Shown here: in pieces, positions 26,055-35,071 of the stretch | Layout: every line of letters starts with the position of its first letter | Numbering within the stretch: position 1 is the first letter of the stretch | Source: DATBGZ01 sp036557785 | Lineage (GTDB): Bacteria > Actinomycetota > Actinomycetes > Mycobacteriales > Micromonosporaceae | Direction: 5' to 3' | DNA length: 64,000 nucleotides | Assembly (NCBI GenBank): GCA_036557785.1 | Contig: DATBGZ010000082.1 | Location: 62,001 to 126,000, forward strand | The notes under the pieces: model-generated | Told to the model about the DNA's origin: nothing | The model's input: only the letters and a program-made list of their open reading frames with translations | Databases searched by the model: none | Made by a program: the position numbers and the translations under genes

Positions 26055-27449
26055 TCAGCGCGCCGCACGCCATGCTGGTCGCGCGGAGCGCTGGGCTGGC
26101 GCGGTCTGGTCAGCCGGCGGTTCGGCTGCGGCGGGGGCGAGCGGGTCCGCGCTGGAATGATCCGCCGCGGGCTGCCGGACGGCCTCGTCCAGCGCGGCGG
26201 CCCGCGCCCCGGCCTCGTCGAATGCGGCCCGGCTCGGCCAGCTCGCCGCCAGAGCGACCATGAGCAGCACCCCGGCCAGGCTCCACAGGCCGACGACCGC
26301 AGGCAGCGACGCCTGTTGTGCGATGACGCCCGTGACCAGCACCGCCCCGCCCTGCAACAGTTGCAGCCCGGCCGAGACCACGCCGAACGCCCGGGCCCGG
26401 AACGCGGACGGCAGCGCCTGGACGAACTCCCCGTTCGCCACCGGCACCAGGGCTCCGATGGCGAGCCCGGACGCGAGCGCGAGCGCTGCCGCGACCGGCA
26501 CGGGCGGGTCGAGCAGAGCCGGCACGAGTACGAGCGGGGTCGCGATGCCCAACGGGCGCAGGATCCGGCGCCGCCACGACGGGCGCACCAGGCGGCTGAA
26601 CACCAACGAGCCCAGGACCAACCCCGTGGGCACGGCACCCATGAGCAGGCCCTGTGCCCAGGCGTGCACGACTCCGTCGTTGCGGTACGCCGCCCATGCG
26701 GCACCAAGACCCTCGGGCACGACCGCGAAGAGCGAGCCGGCGAAGACGAGCAGGACCAGGGCGCGCAGGGCGGGGTTGGTGAAGACGATCCGGAATCCGT
26801 CGCCGGTCTCGCGCAACAGCCCCGTGCGCCGCTCGGGACGCAGCGCGGGTTCGCGCAGCCGTACGGCGAACTGGACGAGCAGCGCGGAGACGCCGAACGT
26901 GACGGCGTTGAAGGCGAGCGCGACCTGGGGGTTGATGGTCATCGTGAGCCAGGCGCCGAGAAAGTACCCCGCGACCTGGGTCGGGGCGGCCGTCGCGGTG
27001 CTCAGGGCGACCCCCGCCACGTACCGCTGGGGCCCGAGCACCGCGGGGAGGGTGGCCGAGCGGGCCGCATCGAAGGCGGGCGTGAACAGCGCGGAGGTGA
27101 GCAGCAGGGCGAGCAGGACCGGTAGCGGCGCGCCCGAGCCCAACACGGCCAGGACCGCCATCACGCCCATGCGTCCGACGTCGCAGACCACCATGACGCG
27201 CCGGTAGGCGTGGCGCTCCGCCACGGCGACGAGCAGTGACCCGCCGAGCAGCCACGGGGCGAAGGTGATCGCGAATGCTGCGGCGCTCGCCGCCGCGGAC
27301 CGGGTCTCTTCGAAGACCATCGCCGTGACCGCCGCGCGGGTGGCGTAATCGCCGAGCCACGACAGCACGCTGCCAGCGAAGATCGCGCGGTACTCGCCGG
27401 AGGCGAACACCTCGCGGAACCGCGCCGGACGGTCGGGGGACGCCGTCAC
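26055..27449 (-). CDS. MFS transporter, EntS-like exporter family
   Basis: A 464-residue major facilitator with about 11-12 hydrophobic segments and the DUF894/EntS-type features: S-G-E-Y-R-A-I-F-A-G-S-V-L-S-W-L-G-D-Y at the start and D-A-A-R-S-A-T-L-P in the first half, then a loop R-L-R-E-P-A-L-R-P before the second half. The family exports siderophores or drugs, with substrate unknown here. After about residue 405 comes a 60-residue Ala/Pro/Glu tail, probably disordered. The GTG at 27449 has GAGGAGAGG upstream. An upstream in-frame ATG gives an unsupported extension. The 171-base gap to the MscS gene contains TATGGT and TATCGT hexamers in the minus orientation. Confidence 0.82.
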   Translation of the reverse strand: MTASPDRPARFREVFASGEYRAIFAGSVLSWLGDYATRAAVTAMVFEETRSAAASAAAFAITFAPWLLGGSLLVAVAERHAYRRVMVVCDVGRMGVMAVLAVLGSGAPLPVLLALLLTSALFTPAFDAARSATLPAVLGPQRYVAGVALSTATAAPTQVAGYFLGAWLTMTINPQVALAFNAVTFGVSALLVQFAVRLREPALRPERRTGLLRETGDGFRIVFTNPALRALVLLVFAGSLFAVVPEGLGAAWAAYRNDGVVHAWAQGLLMGAVPTGLVLGSLVFSRLVRPSWRRRILRPLGIATPLVLVPALLDPPVPVAAALALASGLAIGALVPVANGEFVQALPSAFRARAFGVVSAGLQLLQGGAVLVTGVIAQQASLPAVVGLWSLAGVLLMVALAASWPSRAAFDEAGARAAALDEAVRQPAADHSSADPLAPAAAEPPADQTAPAQRSARPAWRAAR

Positions 27450-27620
27450 GGGACCTCTCCTCGGGCCGGGCGAAGGTATGCTCCCGCCGGCTCGCGGCGT
27501 CACCAGCGGGATGGGCCGAACGGACGATACCATACCGGCCCGTTCGTACCGGTCCATGCTTACCCGCCCCGCTGAGGACCGGTCGGTGCCGCATTGACCC
27601 GGACCCGGTTCGTCGCGGGC

Positions 27621-28652
27621 TCAGGTGACGCCGCCGACCTCGCCATCCCCGAGTGGCTCCGTGATTGCGGGGCCGGGCGTGGCCTTCTTGGGGACGTAGA
27701 GCCGCGTCGCCGTGAGGTGCTGAGCGATTCCGGCCGACTCCAGCGCCTCGGTGAGCCGGCGGCGAAGCTCCCGCCCCACCCGCCACTGCGCGGTCGAGGC
27801 GGTCTTGACGGTGGTCCGGACGACCGCTCCATCGATGTTGATCTGCTCCACGCCGAGCACCTCCGGCGCCTCCATGAGGTCGTCGGCGTACTCCGGGTCC
27901 TCGGTGAGCGTCGCCGCCGCAGCGCGCAGAACGTCGGTCGCCTCCTCGACCCCGGCGAAGCCGACCGGCACGTCGATGACCACGACCGCCCAGCCCTGGC
28001 TGCGGTTGCCCACCCGGATGATCTCACCGTTGCGGATGTACCACAGCACTCCCTGGGCGTCGCGGACGGTCGTGATGCGCAGGCCGATCTCCTCGACCGT
28101 GCCACTGACCTGGCCCAGGTCCACGACATCGCCCACCCCGTACTGGTCCTCCAGCAGCATGAACAGCCCAGCGAGGAAGTCCTTGACCAGGTTCTGGGCG
28201 CCGAAGCCCAGGGCCACGCCGGCGATGCCCGCGCTGGCGAGCAGCGGCGCGAGGTCCAGGCCGAACTCGCTCAGGATGAGCATCGCGGCGACGGTGAACA
28301 CGATCAGCGACGACGAGCTGCGCAGGACCGAGCCGAGCGCCTCGGCCCGCTGCCCGCGCCGCTCCGAACGGACCGTCGACAGCTCGGGCACCGGGAGCAT
28401 GGGCAGTCGCTGGCGCAGCGGGTGCAGCAGGCTGCGTCGGGGGGTCTGCGCACGGTTCGTGACCCGGGCGATCATGCGCCGGACCAGGCGGTGGACCAGG
28501 GCGCGCAGCACGATGGCGCCCGCCACGATCAGCGCCACGCGAACCAGGGTCGTGACGGCCAGGTAGCCGCTGTCGGCCCAGCTCACGCCTGTGGTCCGGG
28601 CCAACCAGTTGCATACCGGCGCGTCGAGGCAGGCTTGCGAGATCTGGGGCAC
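27621..28652 (-). CDS. small-conductance mechanosensitive channel (MscS family)
   Basis: The 343-residue protein has membrane helices at about 30-50 and 110-145 and the MscS pore helix and beta domain: L-L-A-S-A-G-I-A-G-V-A-L-G-F-G-A-Q-N-L-V-K-D-F-L and then Q-Y-G-V-G-D-V-V-D-L. It releases osmolytes on hypo-osmotic shock. A Cys pair near the N-terminus (C-L-D-A-P-V-C-N-W) is unusual and could form a disulfide outside the membrane. The GTG at 28652 was chosen; a TATTCA element six bases upstream would allow leaderless transcription. Confidence 0.88.
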   Translation of the reverse strand: MPQISQACLDAPVCNWLARTTGVSWADSGYLAVTTLVRVALIVAGAIVLRALVHRLVRRMIARVTNRAQTPRRSLLHPLRQRLPMLPVPELSTVRSERRGQRAEALGSVLRSSSSLIVFTVAAMLILSEFGLDLAPLLASAGIAGVALGFGAQNLVKDFLAGLFMLLEDQYGVGDVVDLGQVSGTVEEIGLRITTVRDAQGVLWYIRNGEIIRVGNRSQGWAVVVIDVPVGFAGVEEATDVLRAAAATLTEDPEYADDLMEAPEVLGVEQINIDGAVVRTTVKTASTAQWRVGRELRRRLTEALESAGIAQHLTATRLYVPKKATPGPAITEPLGDGEVGGVT

Positions 28653-28840
28653 GGCACTTGAATACCGCACCGCGCCCGGCGACGCGAAACGTGGTGACGG
28701 ACACCGCGTCCGGCAGTTCGTGCGAGACGGCGGCGATAGTGTCACCCCAGCTTTACCGTACGGGGCTCGCCTGCGCGCGGTTTGTCGTGGACGATGGTTC
28801 TCACGACCGATCACACCCGATGAGCGTGGAGCGCCCAACG

Positions 28841-29362
28841 ATGCCTGACATACGACCCCTGGCACACTCGTCCGCGCTTGTCCTCAACGCGACGTACGAG
28901 CCGCTGGGTGTCGTGTCGGTCCGTCGGGCCACGATTCTGGTCCTCTCCGCGAAGGCGATCTGCATTGCCGACGGCGGCGGGGTGCTGCACAGCGAGCGAA
29001 CCGCGATGCCGGTACCGCTGGTGGTGCGCCTGACGCACTTCGTCCGGGTGCCCTACCGGCCGTACGTCGGCCTCTCCCGGCGCGCGATCTTCGCCCGGGA
29101 CGGCGGCCGGTGCGCCTACTGCCGGGGTACGGCCGAGACGATCGACCACGTCCTGCCCCGAAGCCGGGGCGGGGAGCACCAGTGGGAGAACGTGGTCGCC
29201 GCCTGCGCACGGTGCAACCACACCAAAGGGGACAGAACGCCAGCCGAACTCGGTTGGCGTCTGCAGGTGGTGCCTGCCGCACCCCGGGGCATCGCCTGGC
29301 GGGTTCTCGGCCACCGGGCCCCCGACCCGCGCTGGGCCGAGTGGCTCGACCTCACCGGCTGA
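28841..29362 (+). CDS. HNH endonuclease
   Basis: The 173-residue protein has a beta-rich N-terminal part (L-V-L-N-A-T-Y-E-P-L-G-V-V-S-V-R-R-A) and a C-terminal HNH domain: C-A-Y-C at about 92-95, I-D-H-V-L-P-R-S-R-G-G at about 102-112 and C-A-R-C-N-H-T-K-G at about 124-132. The two C-x2-C pairs bind zinc and the histidines form the catalytic site. Homologues are broadly conserved in actinobacteria as solitary genes of unknown target. ATGs at 28820 and 28841 are both in frame; the second has the better upstream purine run. It is divergent from the MscS gene. Confidence 0.88.
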   Translation: MPDIRPLAHSSALVLNATYEPLGVVSVRRATILVLSAKAICIADGGGVLHSERTAMPVPLVVRLTHFVRVPYRPYVGLSRRAIFARDGGRCAYCRGTAETIDHVLPRSRGGEHQWENVVAACARCNHTKGDRTPAELGWRLQVVPAAPRGIAWRVLGHRAPDPRWAEWLDLTG

Positions 29363-29407
29363 TCGCGCACGGCCCTCGGCGTTGCGCGGCGACCCGCCGG
29401 GCTCTCG

Positions 29408-30052
29408 TCACCTCAGGTGGGCGAAGACGATCACGTTGTCGGCGTACCCCGTCGTGCCGCCCATCCACGGCCCGCCGCACGTCACCAGCACCAGGCGCGG
29501 CACGTCGTCGTGCACCAGCACCCGGTCGGCGGGGAAGTTGGTCTTCGGGAACGTCTCCACCGAGTCGACCGTGAAGGTCGCGACGCGCCGATCCTTGCGG
29601 GTCACCTCGACGACCTTGCCCGCCCCGAGCTCGTGCAATCGGGAGAAGACAGCGGCCCGGTCGTGGGTGTCCACATGGCCGAGCAGGACCGCAATGCCGG
29701 GCTCGCCCGGCGTCGGCCCGAGGCCGAACCATCCCACGGTCGTGGCAGGATCCTCGACCGGCGGCGCGATGCTTCCGTCGGCGGCGCGCCCGACCTCGAC
29801 GACGTCCGCCCGGACACCGATGGAGCTTATCGACACTCGCACCGGCATCGATGGGCGCATCCCCGCACCGGGCGAGCCCTGCCAGGCCAACGAGAGGCTC
29901 GGCAGCGGGATGCCGAGCGCCCGAGCCGCGCCGACGGCCGAGGCGAAGACCCCGACAACGACCAGGGCCGCGACGAGCGGTGCCATGGTGCGTTGCCGGC
30001 CCGAGCCCGCGGCGACGGGCCGACCACGGGGGCCGCGGGTGCCGAGCACCAC
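29408..30052 (-). CDS. class F sortase
   Basis: The 214-residue protein has an N-terminal membrane anchor (residues about 24-48) and a sortase barrel. The catalytic histidine is His126 in L-L-G-H-V-D-T and the catalytic cysteine is Cys192 in L-V-L-V-T-C-G-G. At the usual position of the active-site arginine, in the last strand, the sequence is G-Y-A-D-N-V-I-V-F-A-H-L-R, with no obvious catalytic Arg before D-N. Class F sortases of actinobacteria cleave sorting signals or act on undefined substrates. The GTG start lies one base after the stop of the upstream membrane protein, so the two form an operon. Confidence 0.85.
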   Translation of the reverse strand: MVLGTRGPRGRPVAAGSGRQRTMAPLVAALVVVGVFASAVGAARALGIPLPSLSLAWQGSPGAGMRPSMPVRVSISSIGVRADVVEVGRAADGSIAPPVEDPATTVGWFGLGPTPGEPGIAVLLGHVDTHDRAAVFSRLHELGAGKVVEVTRKDRRVATFTVDSVETFPKTNFPADRVLVHDDVPRLVLVTCGGPWMGGTTGYADNVIVFAHLR

Positions 30053-30053
30053 G

Positions 30054-30713
30054 CTAACGACTCCCCGCGCCCGTGCGGCGCCGAGGCATCCGGGTTCGTG
30101 CCGTAGGCACCGGCCGTACGGTCTGCGTTGGCCCCCGCACGGGACCGGTGCGGCGGACGAGACTGCCGATCCGGGCGGCGACCAGCGGCCGCTTCGTCCG
30201 CAGCATGACGGCAGCGGCCACGAGCAGGCAGGCCAGCCCCGCGCCGAGCCAGATCATCGGAGTGCGATTGGCCGGTTCGCCACCGCCGTTGGCGAGAAAG
30301 CCGCCGCCCGTGCCGGGACCCCGCATGGTCTGGCCCTGGCTTGGCACCTTGGCCGTATTGAGGACCGTGAGCGTGGTGACCGCGTGGGAACCGGTGCGGC
30401 AGTCCAGGCGTACGTCGAAGGTGCCGCGAGGGGTGCTCGCGGGGATCGTGACCATGGCGCCGAGCACGCCGTTGACCGGCTGAAGCGCGACGGTGCCGAA
30501 CGCGGGCGACTGCACGGTGGCGGCGTTCGCGTTCTCGCCGCAGCTCGCCTGGATCTGTGTCTGGTTGCCAGCGGTCACCGTGGTGGGGCTCACTCGCACC
30601 CAGACCCCGGCCGAGTTCGCGGAGGCCTGGGCACAGGCGGTGGATCCGAATAGCAGGGCGATCATGAGCAGCAGGGCTCGAACGCCCGCTCGGGGTACGC
30701 GGACGAACCGCAT
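30054..30713 (-). CDS. exported single-pass membrane protein paired with the sortase
   Basis: The 219-residue product has a signal peptide (A-L-L-L-M-I-A-L-L-F-G-S-T-A-C-A-Q-A), an Ig-like beta domain (about 38-120) containing two cysteines, a Gly/Asn-rich linker, a membrane helix at about 155-172 (M-I-W-L-G-A-G-L-A-C-L-L-V) and a basic cytoplasmic tail of about 45 residues. There is no LPxTG-type motif and the tail is too long for a normal sorting signal, so it is probably a partner rather than a classical sortase substrate. The T-A-C sequence in the signal could be a lipobox, but with a weak fit. Confidence 0.7.
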   Translation of the reverse strand: MRFVRVPRAGVRALLLMIALLFGSTACAQASANSAGVWVRVSPTTVTAGNQTQIQASCGENANAATVQSPAFGTVALQPVNGVLGAMVTIPASTPRGTFDVRLDCRTGSHAVTTLTVLNTAKVPSQGQTMRGPGTGGGFLANGGGEPANRTPMIWLGAGLACLLVAAAVMLRTKRPLVAARIGSLVRRTGPVRGPTQTVRPVPTARTRMPRRRTGAGSR

Positions 30714-30916
30714 GGTCGGCTCCCAACGTTCGACGATGCGCGTCTCGGCGGTGCGCGTCCGACTCCGATCGTGCTCCTGGCCGGCGCCCGATCCCCCGTA
30801 AATCCACTCTGTTGGATGACGCGAGCGCGCCGACGACCAGGGACCCGGGTACAGCGCCGCGGCCGCACGGCGGTACGGTGAACCCGCCTATTGGTGCCCG
30901 AACAACAGGAGGGGCG

Positions 30917-31186
30917 TTGCCCGGCAGTTACGTGCGGTTGCTGGTAATCCTGATCGCGATCGCGGCGGCGTTCGCGTTGGTGCTGGCGGCGTTCGTCTTC
31001 GCGGGCGGTTCGCGTCGCAGCAAGCGTTACCGCCCGGGACGGCCGTTCACATTCATGCCGGTCTGGTTTCTCTCCGCACCGGAGGAGCAGTCGCGTGCCG
31101 GCATCGCCCGGGCGCTGACCAGCGGTTCGCTGGCCGGGCGGCTCACGCGCCCGCGGGAGACCGGAGGAGCCAGTGATCGCTGGTGA
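30917..31186 (+). CDS. small membrane protein of the DUF5130 operon
   Basis: An 89-residue protein with one membrane helix (Y-V-R-L-L-V-I-L-I-A-I-A-A-A-F-A-L-V-L-A-A-F-V-F) and a basic cytoplasmic part. The TTG start at 30917 has an AGGAGGGG ribosome binding site; an upstream in-frame ATG at 30812 lacks one. Its stop overlaps the following gene by 14 bases, so the two are coupled. Function unknown. Confidence 0.6.
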   Translation: MPGSYVRLLVILIAIAAAFALVLAAFVFAGGSRRSKRYRPGRPFTFMPVWFLSAPEEQSRAGIARALTSGSLAGRLTRPRETGGASDRW

Positions 31187-31658
31187 GGTGACGTCCTCGT
31201 CGGTCGAGCGCCTGGGGGCCACGCAGAGCCCATCAGCCCCACCGGCCGCGCCACAGAGCGCGAACCCCAAGGGCAATCCCGAGGTGGTCGACGGGCCACT
31301 CTCGGTCCGCGCCCTGCTGCGCATCGATGAGGCGCTGCGGCTGGCCGACGCCACCACGGGGTTTGTCTTCAGTGTCTACATCGGAGAGCTGGGGCCGAAC
31401 CCGCGCGAGACCGCCGAGCTCCTGCACGGCCGCCTGCCCGACCCCGACGTCAGCGTGCTCATGGCGATCTCGCCAAACGAGCGGGTGCTTGAGATCGTGA
31501 CGGGATCGCGGGCACGCCGCAGGCTCTTCGACCGGGACGCCAAGCTCGCCGCGATGTCGATGTCGGCCGCGTTCGCCGGTGGCGACCTCGGCGGCGGGAT
31601 CGTCGCCGGCATCGCCCAGCTCGCCGACCACGCCGGCCGCGCCCCCGTCGCACGCTGA
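31173..31658 (+). CDS. DUF5130 family protein
   Basis: The 161-residue protein has a disordered Ser/Pro-rich start and a TPM-like alpha/beta domain: R-A-L-L-R-I-D-E-A-L-R-L-A-D-A-T-T-G, F-V-F-S-V-Y-I-G-E-L-G, V-S-V-L-M-A-I-S-P-N-E-R-V-L-E-I-V-T-G and I-V-A-G-I-A-Q-L-A-D-H-A. This matches the actinobacterial DUF5130 family, which has no assigned role. GTG start after AGGAG, overlapping the small membrane protein. It converges on pepN; the gap holds a CCCGGG-N9-CCCGGG hairpin that could terminate both. Confidence 0.8.
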   Translation: MIAGEVTSSSVERLGATQSPSAPPAAPQSANPKGNPEVVDGPLSVRALLRIDEALRLADATTGFVFSVYIGELGPNPRETAELLHGRLPDPDVSVLMAISPNERVLEIVTGSRARRRLFDRDAKLAAMSMSAAFAGGDLGGGIVAGIAQLADHAGRAPVAR

Positions 31659-31682
31659 CCCGGGCGGGCCGGACCCGGGCGA

Positions 31683-34241
31683 TCAGTGCGCCGAGGCCGC
31701 GTCCTTGGCCCGAGCGGCGATCGCCCGGACCACGCCGTCCCTGCCCTCCGCCACGAGCCGGCGCAGCGGCGAGGGATGCCCCTGCCCGGCCAGCCAGGCG
31801 TCGCTGAGCTCCACCGTCGCCGGTTCGACATGTGCCGACGGGTAGGCGTACGCCACGAACTCCTGCGCCGGCTCGCTGTCACGCTTCGCCCAGATCTCGT
31901 CCACGACATCGAAGAACTTGTCGCAGTAAGGACGCGTGAGGTCGGTCTGGGACGGGTGATGGAAGCCCTGCAGCAGCGACCGCTGCAGCCAGTTCGGCAG
32001 CTTCTCGTCACTGACCAGGCGCCGCCAGGTCTCCGCCTTCGACTCCGCGGTGGGAACGAGGGCGTGCGCCAGCGCGGCGGCCCGCTCGCCACCGGCGGTG
32101 CGGTCGCGGTCGAGCTCGGCGTCGATCTCGGCCGGCGTGGCGGCGCCGTGCGCGACCAGGGCCGACAGCAGCGACCAGCGCAGGTCGGTGTCGATCGCGA
32201 GACCGTCGGGCACACCCGTGCCCGACAGCCAGCCCCGGAGCAGGTCGAGATCCGCGGGGCGTCGGGCTGAGGCGGCCAGCGCCCGAGCCCAGGCGAGCTG
32301 GAACCCGCTGCCCGGCGCGGCCGCGGCGAGCGCGGTCCGGGCGGTGTCGGCCAGCAGCGCCCAGCCGATCGGTGCCCAGGCCGGGTCCGCGTAGAGGCCG
32401 AGCGCGGTCTGCACCTGCCGCAGCGTGCCGGTGACGAGGTTGATGTCCGTCTCGTGGGCCAGCCCGGCGGCCACCAGGGCCGCGTAGTCGCGGGTGGCCA
32501 TCTCGGCGTCGCGCGTCATGTCCCACGCCGCCGCCCAGACCAGTCCCCGGGCCAGCGAGGAGTCCAGCCCCGCGATGTGGTCGACCACTGTGGACAGTGA
32601 GGCCGGGTCGAGGCGGAGCTTGGTGTAGGAGAGGTCGTCGTCGTTGAGCAGTAGGACGTCGGCGGCCTCGACGCCGGTGAGCACGTCGATGGGTGTGAGC
32701 GCGCCGGTGATATCGACCTCGTGCCGTTCACGCCGGACGAGCGCCTCGCCGCGCAGGTCGTAGAGGCCGATCCCGATGCGGTGGGTGCGCAGCGTCGGGT
32801 GCTCCGGGGGCGCCTCCTGGGCCACCGCGACGCGGGTATACCGCCCGTCCTCGCCGACCGTGATGGCGGGCCGGATGGTGTTGACCTGGGCGGTGCGCAG
32901 CCACTGGTCAGCGAAGCCGTGCAGGGGTCGGCCGGAGGCGGCTTCCAGCGCGGAGAGCAGGTCGTGGAAGGTCGCGTTGCCCCACGCGTGGGCGGTGAAG
33001 TACGCGTTGAGCCCGGTGAGGAAGGCATCGATGCCGACGTAGGCGACCAACTGCTTGATGACCGACGCGCCCTTGGCGTACGTGATCCCGTCGAAGTTCA
33101 CCTCGACCGCGTCGACGTCGGGCATCTCGCAGTAGACGGGGTGCGTCGAGGAGAGCTGGTCCTGCCGGTAGCCCCAGGTCTTGCGGACCGACAGGAAGGT
33201 GGTCCACGCGTCGGAGAACCGGGTGGCCTCGGTGTTGCACCAGTGGGAGGCCCACTCCGCGAACGACTCGTTGAGCCACAGGTCGTCCCACCACCGCATG
33301 GTGACCAGGTCGCCGAACCACATGTGAGCCATCTCGTGCAGGATCACATTGGCGCGTTGCTCGTACTCAAAGTCGGTGACCTGGGAGCGGAAGATGTAGT
33401 GCGCCTCCGCATGGGTGACGCAGCCGAAGTTCTCCATCGCGCCGGCGTTGAAGTCGGGCACCCAGACCTGGTCGTACTTGGGCAGGGGGTACCGCACGCC
33501 GAACTTCGCCTGGTAGAAGTCGAACCCCTGTTTCGTGATGAGGAACAGGTCATCCGGCTCCAGGTACTGCTTCATCGACTGCCGCACGTAGAGCCCGAGG
33601 TCGATGCCATCATGGCGGTCCCGCACCTCGTGGTACGGCCCGGCGCAGACCGCGGTGATGTAGCTGCTCATCCGCGCCGACTGTTCGAAGTGGACGACCA
33701 GCGCACCCTCGGCGGTCTTCTCCGTGCCGGCGATGGGGGCGTTGGAGACCACGCGCCAGTGCGCCGGAACGGTCACGTGCCAGGTGAAGACACTCTTGAG
33801 GTCCGGCTGGTCGAAGCAGGCGAAGACGCGCTGGGCATCCGCGGTCTCGAACTGGCTGTAGAGGTAGACCTCTTTGTCCACCGGATCCAGGCTGCGGTGC
33901 AGGCCCTGCCCGGAACTGGAGTAGGGGAAGTCACCGTCGACCACGAGCACGTTCTCGGCCGCCAGGGCAGGAATCGACAGCCCCTTCTCGGCCGCCCAGC
34001 CCGACGTATCGATCTGTTCGCCGTTGAGCGTCACCCGCCGGAGCCGGTCGGCCGCCGCCTCCAGGAATGTCGTCGCGCCCGGCTCGCTCGCGGTGAAGCG
34101 CACCTGCGTGATGGAGCGGAACGTGCCCTCTCCCGGACCACCCGTGCCATCGGTGAGATCCACGGTGATGTCGTACGCCGTCACGTCGAGCAGACGGGCC
34201 CGCTCGGCCGCCTCCACCTGGCTGAGGTTGCGCACTCCCAC
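31683..34241 (-). CDS. pepN: aminopeptidase N (M1 zinc metallopeptidase)
   Basis: The 852-residue cytoplasmic enzyme removes N-terminal amino acids from peptides. The exopeptidase motif G-A-M-E-N is at 267-271 and the zinc site H-E-M-A-H at 302-306, with the third ligand in N-E-S-F-A-E about 18 residues later. The N-terminal beta domain and the C-terminal ERAP1-like helical domain (from about residue 520) are both present, so the gene is full length. The GTG at 34241 was chosen because V-G-V-R-N-L-S-Q-V-E-A is a typical start for actinobacterial PepN. Confidence 0.94.
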   Translation of the reverse strand: MGVRNLSQVEAAERARLLDVTAYDITVDLTDGTGGPGEGTFRSITQVRFTASEPGATTFLEAAADRLRRVTLNGEQIDTSGWAAEKGLSIPALAAENVLVVDGDFPYSSSGQGLHRSLDPVDKEVYLYSQFETADAQRVFACFDQPDLKSVFTWHVTVPAHWRVVSNAPIAGTEKTAEGALVVHFEQSARMSSYITAVCAGPYHEVRDRHDGIDLGLYVRQSMKQYLEPDDLFLITKQGFDFYQAKFGVRYPLPKYDQVWVPDFNAGAMENFGCVTHAEAHYIFRSQVTDFEYEQRANVILHEMAHMWFGDLVTMRWWDDLWLNESFAEWASHWCNTEATRFSDAWTTFLSVRKTWGYRQDQLSSTHPVYCEMPDVDAVEVNFDGITYAKGASVIKQLVAYVGIDAFLTGLNAYFTAHAWGNATFHDLLSALEAASGRPLHGFADQWLRTAQVNTIRPAITVGEDGRYTRVAVAQEAPPEHPTLRTHRIGIGLYDLRGEALVRRERHEVDITGALTPIDVLTGVEAADVLLLNDDDLSYTKLRLDPASLSTVVDHIAGLDSSLARGLVWAAAWDMTRDAEMATRDYAALVAAGLAHETDINLVTGTLRQVQTALGLYADPAWAPIGWALLADTARTALAAAAPGSGFQLAWARALAASARRPADLDLLRGWLSGTGVPDGLAIDTDLRWSLLSALVAHGAATPAEIDAELDRDRTAGGERAAALAHALVPTAESKAETWRRLVSDEKLPNWLQRSLLQGFHHPSQTDLTRPYCDKFFDVVDEIWAKRDSEPAQEFVAYAYPSAHVEPATVELSDAWLAGQGHPSPLRRLVAEGRDGVVRAIAARAKDAASAH

Positions 34242-34435
34242 GGGGCATCTCCATCGGTTGTGGTGGCGCCGGTGTCGCCGGCGCGGGGGGACCCGCACGG
34301 TAGGCGGGATGGGTCGAGTCTGTCACGACAGACCGGCGGTGCGCCGACAACCCGTCCCGTTGGCCCGAGCCCGTGTCGCGGGTGCATGCTCTGTAAGGAG
34401 TGTGGGCCCCGGCCAGCCGTATGCGGAGAGCGATC

Positions 34436-35050
34436 ATGACCGATGTGCACTTGTGGGTCGACCCAGCCTGCCCATGGGCGTGGATCACATCACGGTGGCT
34501 GCTCGAGGTGGAGCGGGTCCGCGACGTTCGCGTGAACTTCCACGTCATGAGCCTCGCGGTGCTGAACGAGAACCGGGACATCTCCGAGGAGTACCGCCGC
34601 CGGATGACCGACGCGTGGGGACCCGTGCGGGTGCTCATCGCCGCGGAGTCGATGTACGGCCCGGGCGTGGTCCGGCCCCTCTACAGCGCCATGGGAACCC
34701 GGATCCATCTCGCCAAGACGGGGCTGGGCCGCGACATGATTCTCGGCGCGCTCACCGAACTGGGGCTCAGCCCGGCGCTCGCGGACGCGGCCGGCGCCGC
34801 GCAGCACGACGCCCGGCTGCGGGCCAGCCACGAAGCCGGGATGGCACCGGTGGGCCAGGATGTCGGCACCCCGGTGATCCATGTACCCCGGCCCGAGGGC
34901 GACCCGATCGCCTTCTTCGGGCCGGTCGTCACGCCGATCCCGCGCGGCTCGGCGGCCGGCCGGCTCTGGGACGGCGTGCTCGCGGTCGCCGGGACGGACG
35001 GCTTCTACGAGCTCAAGCGGACCCGCGACCGGGGCCCGGTCTTCAGCTGA
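34436..35050 (+). CDS. Rv2466c-type (mycothiol-dependent nitroreductase-like) DsbA family protein
   Basis: The 204-residue thioredoxin-fold protein closely follows mycobacterial Rv2466c from memory: W-V-D-P-A-C-P-W-A-W-I-T-S-R-W near the start, V-N-F-H-V-M-S-L-A-V-L-N-E-N-R and G-Q-D-V-G-T-P-V-I-H-V. Rv2466c reduces nitro compounds and disulfides with mycothiol. Here the active site is C-P-W-A, so the second cysteine of the C-x-x-C motif is alanine and only a monothiol mechanism is possible. ATG start with GCGGAGAG upstream. It is divergent from pepN. Confidence 0.82.
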   Translation: MTDVHLWVDPACPWAWITSRWLLEVERVRDVRVNFHVMSLAVLNENRDISEEYRRRMTDAWGPVRVLIAAESMYGPGVVRPLYSAMGTRIHLAKTGLGRDMILGALTELGLSPALADAAGAAQHDARLRASHEAGMAPVGQDVGTPVIHVPRPEGDPIAFFGPVVTPIPRGSAAGRLWDGVLAVAGTDGFYELKRTRDRGPVFS

Positions 35051-35058
35051 ACACCCGG

Positions 35059-35064
35059 TAGGTT
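35059..35064 (+). promoter_or_regulatory. -10 element of a leaderless promoter for the DUF1015 gene
   Basis: TAGGTT ends seven bases before the ATG at 35072 and there is no ribosome binding site, so transcription probably starts at the start codon. Confidence 0.45.
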
Positions 35065-35071
35065 GCCGGAC

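Noticed and set aside
31659..31680. CCCGGG-N9-CCCGGG as a strong terminator
   Set aside because: The arms are self-complementary and also form a direct GACCCGGGCG repeat, so it is mentioned only as a weak possibility.
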